This document shows positions 1 to 9,776 of a stretch of DNA of 35,783 bases, in pieces. Made by a program: the position numbers and the translations under genes. The stretch's first letter is position 1. Each line of letters begins with the position of its first letter. Below the pieces are notes generated by a model. The model searched no databases. It worked only from the letters and a program-made list of their open reading frames with translations, and had not been told where the DNA came from. Source of the DNA: Alphaproteobacteria bacterium (lineage in GTDB: Bacteria; Pseudomonadota; Alphaproteobacteria; Geminicoccales; Geminicoccaceae); assembly GCA_026982705.1 (NCBI GenBank), contig JALSGP010000001.1, forward strand, positions 1 through 35,783, written 5' to 3'.

Positions 1-124
1 CCTTCCCCTGCTCCGCCAACACCTTCGTGATCGCCGCCGTCAACGTCGTCTTGCCGTGATCCACGTGACCGATCGTCCCAATGTTCACATGCGGCTTCGT
101 CCGCTCAAACTTCGGCTTGGACAT
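1..124 (-). CDS. tuf: Elongation factor Tu, N-terminal fragment (cut by window edge)
   Basis: EF-Tu is the GTPase that carries aminoacyl-tRNA to the ribosome. Only about the first 41 residues are present, beginning [16 protein letters not shown], with the P-loop GHVDHGKT at residues 19-26. The remainder lies beyond position 1. It is the last gene of the str operon, 31 bases after the fusA stop, with a GGGAG ribosome-binding site upstream of the ATG. Codon choice differs from its neighbours: it uses ACG, GGG and TTG and several T-ending codons (TTT, CAT, ATT, GAT, GGT), while fusA uses almost only C-ending codons. The identity is certain from the highly conserved N-terminus. Confidence 0.97.
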   Translation of the reverse strand, partial: MSKPKFERTKPHVNIGTIGHVDHGKTTLTAAITKVLAEQGK

Positions 125-155
125 GGCTCCAGCTCCCTCGTGCGTCCCCGCCGGC

Positions 156-2231
<2,076 letters not shown>

Positions 2232-2252
2232 GGTTCTTCGGATCCCGTCTCG

Positions 2253-3108
<856 letters not shown>

Positions 3109-3472
3109 GCTCGTTCGATCCTCGATCCGAGGTTTCCACACCCGATCCACGGAGACACGCGGGCCCCGACCGGCCCGGGCCGGCCGCGAGCTCCTCCAGG
3201 ACCCGTGACTGGCGAGTTCGGCGCTGCGTCTGATCCGCGAGGGTCACCGCCAGCGCCAAAGGCGAGCGGCACGCTTGTAAGCCGCGCCCGCCACGCCGTC
3301 AAGCGCGGCGGCGCCGCGACTTCCCCGCGCCTCAGCACGCATCGACGCGCCATCGCGCGCCGACGGCGGGAAACATAAGCATCCGCCCCGCCGTGACAAG
3401 GCCCGTTCGTGCGCGCTGGTCCTCGGTCGCCCGCCCCCCCATCTTGAAGTCCGGAACCTCGGGAGGATCTCC
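3109..3472. other. Intergenic region with the str-operon leader (364 bases)
   Basis: This is the spacer between rpsL (leftward) and the zinc-ribbon gene (rightward). It holds the putative str promoter at 3372-3399 and, if that is right, a leader of roughly 250 bases before rpsL. Inside the leader is a perfect 14-base palindrome, CCGGCCCGGGCCGG, at 3170-3183, which could fold in the rpsL mRNA. Open frames across this stretch are arginine/proline-rich and resemble no family. I see no RNA gene and no clear promoter for the rightward gene apart from its GGGAGG ribosome-binding site at 3461-3466. Confidence 0.6.
3372..3399 (-). promoter_or_regulatory. Putative housekeeping promoter of the str operon
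   Basis: On the minus strand TTGTCA (3394-3399; five of six matches to TTGACA) is followed after 16 bases by TATGTT (3372-3377). It lies upstream of rpsL in an otherwise GC-saturated stretch. The -10 resembles those found upstream of rpsB (TATGTG) and of the nitronate monooxygenase-like gene (TATGAG). The transcription start would be near 3364. Confidence 0.55.
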
Positions 3473-3715
3473 ATGCCCCTATTGGTTTGCCCGAATTGCG
3501 ACGAAGGCATGCGCGAGGTCGAACGACGGGGCGTGCGCATCGACGTCTGTCCCCGCTGCCGCGGGGTCTGGCTCGACCGCGGCGAACTCGAAAAACTCCT
3601 GGAAACCGCGGCCGACGGGAGGTCGACCGTGTCGCCACCTCCGACACCGCCCACGCACCGCCGCAAGCGACGTTCCTTTCTCGAGGACATCTTCGACTTC
3701 GATCTGTTCGACTGA
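3473..3715 (+). CDS. Small zinc-ribbon protein (zf-TFIIB family)
   Basis: This 80-residue protein has two CxxC knuckles, CPNC at residues 6-9 and CPRC at about 26-29, followed by GVWLDRGELEKLLE. That is the signature of the bacterial zf-TFIIB (TFIIB-type zinc ribbon) family. A Ser/Thr/Pro-rich linker leads to a basic patch and an acidic aromatic tail ending FLEDIFDFDLFD, also common in the family. It presumably binds one zinc ion; the cellular role is unknown. The ATG has a good GGGAGG ribosome-binding site. It lies divergent from the str operon and 69 bases before mobB, and a functional link to either is not established. Confidence 0.85.
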   Translation: MPLLVCPNCDEGMREVERRGVRIDVCPRCRGVWLDRGELEKLLETAADGRSTVSPPPTPPTHRRKRRSFLEDIFDFDLFD

Positions 3716-3784
3716 GACGGCCTTCGCCTTCCCTCGGACCCACGGTGAACCAACTTCCTTCCGGATCGGGAGCGGGGCAGGTCC

Positions 3785-4300
3785 ATGGCGCGGGCACCGG
3801 TCTTCGGCATCGTCGGCTACAAGAACAACGGCAAGACCACCCTCCTCGTGCGGCTGGTGCGGCATCTGAGCGCGCGCGGTCTCGTGGTCTCCACCGTCAA
3901 GCACGCCCACCACAGTGTCGAGCTCGACCAGCCGGGCAAGGACTCCTACGAGCACCGGCGCGCCGGCGCCCGCGAGGTGATGCTGGCCACCGCCCGCCGC
4001 TGGTTCCTCGTCCACGAGCTGGCGGACGCGGGGGACGAGCCACCGCCGCTGGCGCGCCTGCTGGCCCGCATGTCGCAGGCCGATCTGGTGCTGGTGGAGG
4101 GTTTCAAGACCTGCGACCATCCCAAACTGGAGGTGCACCGGCGGGCCCGCGGCACCCCGCTCCTCGCCCGCGGCGATCCCACCGTGCTGGCGGTGGCGAG
4201 CGACGGACCGCTGGAGGACCTCGACCGGCCCGTCTTCCATCTCGACGACATCCCCGCCATCGCCGACTTCGTGCTGCGTCACGCGAGGAGGTGGCCGTGA
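3785..4300 (+). CDS. mobB: Molybdopterin-guanine dinucleotide biosynthesis protein B
   Basis: MobB is a GTP-binding P-loop protein that assists attachment of GMP to molybdopterin, making the MGD cofactor of many oxidoreductases. The 171 residues start MARAPVFGIVGYKNNGKTT, with the Walker A at residues 11-18. They continue with the family segments STVKHAHH, DSYEHRRAGA and LVLVEGFKTCDHPKLEV. The stop overlaps the moeA start as GTGA, so the two genes are translationally coupled. No mobA is visible in the window; its partner may be elsewhere. Confidence 0.94.
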   Translation: MARAPVFGIVGYKNNGKTTLLVRLVRHLSARGLVVSTVKHAHHSVELDQPGKDSYEHRRAGAREVMLATARRWFLVHELADAGDEPPPLARLLARMSQADLVLVEGFKTCDHPKLEVHRRARGTPLLARGDPTVLAVASDGPLEDLDRPVFHLDDIPAIADFVLRHARRWP

Positions 4301-5547
4301 GCGCCCGCGACTGTCTCGACTACGGGCGGATGACGCCGGTGGCGGAGGCCCGCGCCATCCTCGCCCGTCACGCCCGTCCCCTCGCCGGCATCGAGCGCGT
4401 TCCCCTCGCCGCCGCCCGCGGCCGCATCCTCGCCCGCGACCTGGTGAGCCCGCGCGACGTGCCGCCCTTCGACAATGTGGCGGTGGACGGCTACGCCTTC
4501 GCCGCCGCCGCCCTCGCCGGCGGTCGCCGCGAGCTCCGGCTGCTGGCCGGCGTCGCCGCCGCCGGTCATCCCTTCCCCGACCCCGTGCCCGAGGGGCGGG
4601 CGGTGCGCGCGCTCACCGGCGCGCCGCTGCCGGCCGGCTGCGACACGGTGGTGATGCAGGAGGAGGTGGAGGTGGCCGGCGACCGCCTGCGCCTGCCCGG
4701 ACACGTGCGTCCCGGCGCCAACGTCCGCCGCCGCGGCGAGGACGTGACCCGCGGCGGTCGCGTCGTCGTCGCCGGCACCCGTCTCGGCCCCCAGCATCTG
4801 GGGGTGGCCGCCGAGCTCGGCCTCGCCGAGCTGGAGGTGCGCACGCCGCTGCCGGTGGCCCTCTTCTCCAGCGGTGACGAACTGGTGGAGCCGGGTGGCA
4901 CGCCCGGTCCCGGCGGCATCTACGACGCCAACCGCCCCATGCTGCGGGCGCTGCTCGGCGATCTGCCCGTGACCGTCACCGATCTCGGCATCCTTCCCGA
5001 CCGGCGGGAGGCGGTGGAGGAGGCGGTGCTCGGGGCGGCGCGCCGGCACCCTCTGGTGATCACCTCCGGCGGCGCCTCCACCGGCGACGAGGACCATCTC
5101 TCGCGTCTGCTGGAGGCGCGCGGCGAGGTGCTGTTCTGGCGGGTGGCCATGAAGCCCGGCCGCCCTCTCGGCTTCGGCCGGCTGGAGGACGCCTTCCTCT
5201 TCGTGCTGCCGGGCAATCCGGTGGCCGCGGCCCTGGGGTTCCTGCTGTTCGCCCGGCCCTTCCTGCTGGCGCTGGCCGGTGCCTCCTTCGCGCTCCCCGA
5301 GCCGCTGCCGCTGCCGGCCGCCTTCGCCCTCACCAAGCGCGGCGACCGCACCGAGTTCGCCCGCGCCCGGCTGGTGCGCGAGTCCGACGGCACCGTCGCC
5401 GTGGCGCGCATTCCCCGGGAGGGCTCGGGCATCCTCACCTCCCTCACCGAGGCCGACGGCATCGTCGAGCTGCCGCCGGAGGTGACCCGGGTGGAGCCGG
5501 GTGATCCCGTCCTCTACCGTTCGCTCGTGGACCTCGGCTGTCGCTGA
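4297..5547 (+). CDS. moeA: Molybdopterin molybdenumtransferase MoeA
   Basis: MoeA inserts molybdate into adenylylated molybdopterin. The 416-residue length is normal. Motifs include PPFDNVAVDGYAF near residue 60, SSGDELVEPG and GGIYDANRPML in the middle, ITSGGASTGDEDHL in the MPT-binding domain, and KPGRPLGFG and LPGNPVAAA further on. The GTG start at 4297-4299 was chosen because AGGAGG (4286-4291) lies 5 bases upstream and the codon overlaps the mobB stop. An in-frame GTG at 4291 lies on top of that ribosome-binding site. It forms an operon with mobB. Confidence 0.95.
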   Translation: MSARDCLDYGRMTPVAEARAILARHARPLAGIERVPLAAARGRILARDLVSPRDVPPFDNVAVDGYAFAAAALAGGRRELRLLAGVAAAGHPFPDPVPEGRAVRALTGAPLPAGCDTVVMQEEVEVAGDRLRLPGHVRPGANVRRRGEDVTRGGRVVVAGTRLGPQHLGVAAELGLAELEVRTPLPVALFSSGDELVEPGGTPGPGGIYDANRPMLRALLGDLPVTVTDLGILPDRREAVEEAVLGAARRHPLVITSGGASTGDEDHLSRLLEARGEVLFWRVAMKPGRPLGFGRLEDAFLFVLPGNPVAAALGFLLFARPFLLALAGASFALPEPLPLPAAFALTKRGDRTEFARARLVRESDGTVAVARIPREGSGILTSLTEADGIVELPPEVTRVEPGDPVLYRSLVDLGCR

Positions 5548-5606
5548 GGGGCGAGGATCGCGCGCCTCGCACCGGCGGGGCCGCGGGGGCGGATGGCGGC
5601 GGACGG

Positions 5607-8330
5607 ATGCGGGAGGAGACCGTGGCACCACGCGGGGAGTTCCCTTGGCACGCGTGCACCGTCGAGGAGGTCCTCGCCCGTCTCGAGGCCGGGCCCGACG
5701 GCCTGTCCGGCGAGGAGGCGAAGCGCCGGCTCGCGCACTTCGGCCCCAACCGCCTGCCGGAGCCGCCCCGGCCCTCGCCCTTCCGACGCTTCGTCCGCCA
5801 GTTCCACGACGTGCTGATTTACATGCTGCTGGCGGCCGCCGCCGTCACCCTCGCCTTGGGCGAGGGCGTGGACACCCTCGTCATTCTCGCGGTGGTGGTG
5901 GCCAATGCCCTCATCGGCTTCTGGCAGGAGGGCCGGGCGGAGCGGGCCATGGAGGCCATCCGCCGGCTGCTGGCGCAGCGGGCGCTGGTGGTCCGCGACG
6001 GCCATCGCCGCACCGCGCCGGCCGAGGAGCTGGTGCCGGGCGACGTGGTGCTGGTGACGGCCGGCGACCGGGTGCCGGCCGATCTGCGGCTGATGGAGGC
6101 GGCGGGGCTGGAGGTGGACGAATCGCCGCTCACCGGCGAATCCGTGCCGGTGCGCAAGGACCCGGAGCCGGTGCGGCCCGACGCGCCCCTGGCCGAGCGC
6201 CGGGACATGCTCTACTCCGGCACCCTCGTCACCCGTGGACGGGGACGGGGCGTGGTGGTGGCCACCGGCCGGGCCACCGAGGTGGGGCGCATCGGCGGCC
6301 TGCTGGAGCGCATCGCCCCCACCCCCACGCCCCTCGCCCGCCGCTTCGCCCGCTTCTCCCGCTATCTCACGCTCGGCATCCTGCTGCTCGCCGCCGCCAC
6401 CCTCGCGGCGGGCGTGCTGCTGCACGGGCGGCCCCTCGGCGAGGCGTTCATGGCGGCGGTGGCCCTGGCGGTGGCCGCCATTCCCGAGGGCCTGCCCGCC
6501 ATCGTCACCATCACCATGGCCATCGGCGTCGAGCGCATGGCCCGCCGTCGCGCCATCGTCCGCCGCATGCCGGCCATCGAGACGCTGGGCTCGGTGGACG
6601 TGATCTGCTCCGACAAGACCGGCACCTTCACCCGCAACGAGATGACGGTGGAGGCGGTGGTCCTCGCCCGCGGCCTCGTCACCGTCACCGGAGAGGGCTA
6701 CGCACCCCACGGCGAGTTCCTGGCGGACGGCCGTCCCCTCGCGCCGGAGCGCGACGCCACGCTGCGGGAGCTGCTCACGGCCGCCGTGCTCTGCAGCGAC
6801 GCCGAACTGCGCGTGCGTGACGGCGAATGGACGGTGGAGGGCGATCCCACCGAAGGGGCCCTGCTGGCCGCCGCCCTCAAGGCCGGGCTCGAGCCGCGGC
6901 GCCTGCGTGCCGACCTGCGCCGTCTCGACGAGATCCCCTTCGATCCCGAACGGCGCTTCATGGCGGTGCTGGTGGAGGACCGCGACGGTCGCCGCTTCGT
7001 GCACGTCAAGGGCGCCCTCGAGGCGCTGCTGGCCATGTGTGCCGCCCAGCGAACCGAGGACGGCGGCGAGGCGCCGCTCGATCTGGACGTCTGGGTGGCC
7101 CGCATGGAGCAGCTCGCCGCCCGCGGCGATCGGGTGCTGGCGGTGGCGAGCCGGGAGGTGGAGGCCGGAACCGGCCGGCTGCCGCCGCCCGGGGAGCTGG
7201 ACGGCCGGCTGGTGCTGCTGGGCCTCGTGGGGCTTCTGGATCCGCCGCGGCCGGAGGCCGTCGCCGCGGTGGCCACGTGCCGGGCCGCCGGCATCCGTGT
7301 GAAGATGATCACCGGCGACCACGCCGCCACCGCCCGCACCGTCGCCGAACGTCTGGGACTCGCCGAGACGGCGACGGTGCTCACGGGGGCCGATCTCGAC
7401 CGTCTCAGCGACGCCGAACTGGCCGACCGGCTGGAGCGGGTGGACGTGTTCGCCCGCACCACGCCCGAACACAAGCTGCGGCTGGTGACGCTGCTGCAGC
7501 GGCGGGGCCACGTGGTGGCCATGACCGGCGACGGCGTCAACGACGCTCCGGCCCTGCGGCGGGCCGACGTGGGCATCGCCATGGGCCGGCGGGGCACCGA
7601 GGCGGCGAAGGAGGCCGCGGACATCGTCCTCGCCGACGACGATTTCGCCACCATCGCCGCCGCCGTCGAACAGGGACGCCTCGTCTACGACAACATCCGC
7701 AAGGCGGTGGCCTGGATCCTGCCCACCAACGGCGCCGAGAGCCTGGTGGTGTTCGCCGCCATGTCGCTGGGACTGGTGCTGCCCCTCTCGCCAGTGCAGG
7801 TGCTGTGGGTCAACACCGTCACCACCGTCACCCTCGCCCTGGCCCTCGCCTTCGAGGGACCGGAGCCGGACGTGATGGCGCGCCCGCCGCGGCGGCCCGA
7901 CGAACCCTTCCTGTCGACGGTGCTGCTGCAGCGGCTGCTGCTGGTGAGCCTGCTCGGCAGCGGGGCCACCTTCGCCGTCTTCGAATGGTACGGGGCGGCC
8001 GGCGCCGGCCTCGCCGAGGCGCGCACCGCCGCCGTCCACGCCCTGGTGGCCTGTGAGGCCTTCTATCTCTTCGCGGCCCGCCGTTTCGCCGATCCCGCCT
8101 TCGCCAGGCCTGCCCTCGCCACGATCCGGCCGGCACTGGTGAGCTTCCTGCTGGTGTGGCTGGCCCAGCTCGCCTTCACCTACGGCGGTCCCCTCGCCCG
8201 CGCCCTCGACGCGGCGCCGGTGGGACCCGGCGCCTGGGCGGCGGCGACGGCGGCGGGTCTCGTGGTGCTGGCGGCGGTGGAAGTGGAGAAATGGTTGCGC
8301 CGGCGACGGGCGGGCCCGTCCGGCCCCTGA
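5607..8330 (+). CDS. P2-type cation-transporting ATPase, substrate uncertain
   Basis: This is a 907-residue P-type ATPase of the Ca2+/cation (P2) class that would pump ions across the inner membrane. It has an N-terminal cation-ATPase domain, the actuator motif TGES at residues 176-179, PEGLP in TM4 from residue 293, the phosphorylation site DKTGT with Asp336, and the hinge TGDGVNDAP from residue 640. Two features stand out. The phosphorylation loop reads DKTGTFT rather than the near-universal DKTGTLT. In TM6 the residue matching SERCA Asp800 is Thr740 (LWVNTVTT), while equivalents of SERCA Asn768, Glu771 and Asn796 are kept (Asn708, Glu711, Asn736). The transported ion therefore cannot be named. 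A GTG at 5622, with GGAGG 5 bases upstream, may be the true start (902 residues). Confidence 0.93.
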   Translation: MREETVAPRGEFPWHACTVEEVLARLEAGPDGLSGEEAKRRLAHFGPNRLPEPPRPSPFRRFVRQFHDVLIYMLLAAAAVTLALGEGVDTLVILAVVVANALIGFWQEGRAERAMEAIRRLLAQRALVVRDGHRRTAPAEELVPGDVVLVTAGDRVPADLRLMEAAGLEVDESPLTGESVPVRKDPEPVRPDAPLAERRDMLYSGTLVTRGRGRGVVVATGRATEVGRIGGLLERIAPTPTPLARRFARFSRYLTLGILLLAAATLAAGVLLHGRPLGEAFMAAVALAVAAIPEGLPAIVTITMAIGVERMARRRAIVRRMPAIETLGSVDVICSDKTGTFTRNEMTVEAVVLARGLVTVTGEGYAPHGEFLADGRPLAPERDATLRELLTAAVLCSDAELRVRDGEWTVEGDPTEGALLAAALKAGLEPRRLRADLRRLDEIPFDPERRFMAVLVEDRDGRRFVHVKGALEALLAMCAAQRTEDGGEAPLDLDVWVARMEQLAARGDRVLAVASREVEAGTGRLPPPGELDGRLVLLGLVGLLDPPRPEAVAAVATCRAAGIRVKMITGDHAATARTVAERLGLAETATVLTGADLDRLSDAELADRLERVDVFARTTPEHKLRLVTLLQRRGHVVAMTGDGVNDAPALRRADVGIAMGRRGTEAAKEAADIVLADDDFATIAAAVEQGRLVYDNIRKAVAWILPTNGAESLVVFAAMSLGLVLPLSPVQVLWVNTVTTVTLALALAFEGPEPDVMARPPRRPDEPFLSTVLLQRLLLVSLLGSGATFAVFEWYGAAGAGLAEARTAAVHALVACEAFYLFAARRFADPAFARPALATIRPALVSFLLVWLAQLAFTYGGPLARALDAAPVGPGAWAAATAAGLVVLAAVEVEKWLRRRRAGPSGP

Positions 8331-8537
8331 TGGACGAGGCGGCGCCGGCGGCGCGGGTGGAAACGCGGGCCGACGAGACGGCCGCCCGGTTGCCGGAGGA
8401 GCCCTCGCGGCGCGAGGTGAAGGTTCCCCTCGACGTCCGCGGCTTCACCGTGCCGGACGTGTTCAGGATGGATGCCGGCATCGACTGCGGCAGGCGCCGG
8501 CCGGAACCGCCCCGGCTCGGCCACCGGGCGCGCGGAC
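8331..8537. other. Convergent spacer with a possible gene remnant
   Basis: These 207 bases lie between the convergent ATPase and anti-sigma genes. A rightward frame opens at an ATG (8330-8332) that overlaps the ATPase stop as TGATG. It is protein-like for roughly the first 60 codons (acidic and basic residues, GC-ending third positions). It then runs to 8884 antisense to the anti-sigma gene, where composition becomes shadow-like. It matches no family I know. It could be a decayed or truncated gene or chance coding. No terminator with a U-tract is visible. Confidence 0.3.
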
Positions 8538-9140
8538 TCAGGCGGCGCGCCGGTCCGGGGAGCCGAGGGGACGTCGGCAGCAGAGGAGCGAGAGGAAGAG
8601 ACAGCCGTCCCTCCCCGCCGCCGGCGCGTGCAGCGTGGTCTCGTCGCACACGGCGAGATCGCCGCGGAGAAAGCGGGCACCGCCGTCCCTCAGTTCCCCC
8701 TCCAGCACCAGCGTCACCTCGAGGCCGGGATGGCCGTGCGGTGGCAGGGCGGCACCGGGCGCCAGCCGCGAGAGGGTGGCGCACATGCCGGCCCGGGGAC
8801 CGCCGGGGACCGGCACCGGCCGCTGCACCACCGGTACGCCGTCGGCGGCGGGCGGCAGCGGCACCCCGGCGAGGAGACGGGTGAGGGAGTCGCGCGGGCC
8901 GGTGGCCGGGGGGTCGGCGATGACGGCGCGGGCCAGCACCGCCTCGGGATCGGTGCGGACGAGGGCGGCCGGCTCCAGTCGCTCGAACAGGAGGCCGCCC
9001 AGTTCCAGCAGCAGGCCGAAGCGCCGGCGCGAGCGCGGTGAAAGGGCGAGATGGGCATCCACCAGCAGGGCGAGGGGCGGCGGCAGGCGGCCGGCCGCGT
9101 GGGCCAGCAGCAGATCGTCGAGATCCGCCGCCGGCGTCAT
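8538..9140 (-). CDS. ChrR-like cupin anti-sigma factor with degenerate N-terminal zinc site
   Basis: ChrR proteins hold their ECF sigma factor inactive and release it on oxidative (for example singlet-oxygen) stress. The 200 residues give an N-terminal anti-sigma domain (about 1-85) and a C-terminal cupin (about 105-185). Against Rhodobacter sphaeroides ChrR, the cupin ligands H141, H143, E147 and H177 correspond to H135, H137, E141 and H171, all present with a constant offset. In the anti-sigma domain the ligands H6, H31, C35 and C38 correspond to A5, H30, S34 and S37, so three of four are lost (DAHLALSPRS). Near the C-terminus one cysteine (C180, DGCLFL) remains where ChrR has a C-x-C pair. 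The start overlaps the sigma stop as ATGA. Placement in the ChrR family is secure; the zinc-free inference rests on recalled residue numbers. Confidence 0.88.
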   Translation of the reverse strand: MTPAADLDDLLLAHAAGRLPPPLALLVDAHLALSPRSRRRFGLLLELGGLLFERLEPAALVRTDPEAVLARAVIADPPATGPRDSLTRLLAGVPLPPAADGVPVVQRPVPVPGGPRAGMCATLSRLAPGAALPPHGHPGLEVTLVLEGELRDGGARFLRGDLAVCDETTLHAPAAGRDGCLFLSLLCCRRPLGSPDRRAA

Positions 9141-9703
9141 GAGGCCTTCTCCCCGAGTCGCTCGCGCAGCTTGTCGAGGGCGAGGCGGATGCGCGACTTC
9201 ACCGTCCCCAGCGGGAGTCCCAGCGCGTCGGCGATCTCGCCGTGCGACCTGCCCTCCAGATAGTAGATGCGCAGCACCTCGGCCTGCTCCGGCGGCAGCT
9301 CCTCGATGGCGCGTTCCAACTGACGGCGCAGCAGCGCGATCTCCCGCTCGGCGAACTCCGGCTCCTCGCGGGCGATCTCCCGCGCCTCCTCCTCCGGGCG
9401 GAACTCGGCCCGCGGCGCCCGCCGGAACGCGTCGATTCTTTTGTTGCGCGCGATGGCGAAAATCCAAGTGGCGGGAGTCGCCCTGCGGGGGTCGAACTGA
9501 CCCGCCCGTTCCCACACCGTGAGCATCACCTCCTGGGCCAGTTCCTCGGCCTGCTGATCGTCCAGCCCCAGCCGCCGCAGGTACGCCTTGACCCGCGGTG
9601 CGAAATGGGCGAACAGCCGCGCGAACGCCCGCCGGTCGCGCCGTTCGGCCACGGCTCGGAGATCGGCGGCGAGGCGGGCGGAGGTGTGCTCGGCGGAGCT
9701 CAT
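9137..9703 (-). CDS. ECF RNA polymerase sigma factor (RpoE/ECF11-like)
   Basis: This is a group IV sigma factor of 188 residues. The region 2 core runs from about residue 25 to 100, with AYLRRLGLDDQQAEELAQEV followed by ATPATWIFAIARNKRIDAFRR. The region 4 helix-turn-helix follows, as LPPEQAEVLRIYYLEGRSHG and LGLPLGTVKSRIRLALDKLR. The pairing with a ChrR-type protein points to the ECF11 group, whose known members respond to singlet oxygen. The ATG at 9701-9703 (MSSAEHTS) was chosen; the frame is open further upstream but runs into the divergent gene. Autoregulation is expected for the family, but I could not identify a matching promoter. Confidence 0.93.
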   Translation of the reverse strand: MSSAEHTSARLAADLRAVAERRDRRAFARLFAHFAPRVKAYLRRLGLDDQQAEELAQEVMLTVWERAGQFDPRRATPATWIFAIARNKRIDAFRRAPRAEFRPEEEAREIAREEPEFAEREIALLRRQLERAIEELPPEQAEVLRIYYLEGRSHGEIADALGLPLGTVKSRIRLALDKLRERLGEKAS

Positions 9704-9776
9704 GGCTCCCTTGAAGCCCCCCTCGGATCGCGGTGCAAGGGGCGGGGTCGGTTGCACGAAGGCGGAGAGGTCTCGG
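9704..9776. promoter_or_regulatory. Divergent promoter region with an inverted repeat
   Basis: These 73 bases separate the sigma-factor gene from the FAD oxidoreductase gene and must hold the starts of both transcripts. The clearest element is an inverted repeat TGCAA-N13-TTGCA (9734-9738 and 9752-9756), of operator-like size. The ribosome-binding site GGAGAGG (9764-9770) belongs to the rightward gene. I found no convincing -35/-10 pair for sigma-70 and no TGATC-type ECF11 element. Confidence 0.35.

Noticed and set aside
5548-5606. GCGAGG/CCTCGC hairpin after moeA as a terminator
   Set aside because: The stem is short and there is no U-tract; such pairs are frequent in DNA this GC-rich.
5514-8039. 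An 841-codon leftward frame opposite the P-type ATPase
   Set aside because: It is an antisense shadow of a gene with all P-type ATPase motifs intact.
8330-8884. A rightward frame starting at an ATG that overlaps the ATPase stop
   Set aside because: Only the first third looks protein-like; the rest is antisense to the ChrR-like gene and no family is recognised. Kept as a note on the spacer rather than as a gene.
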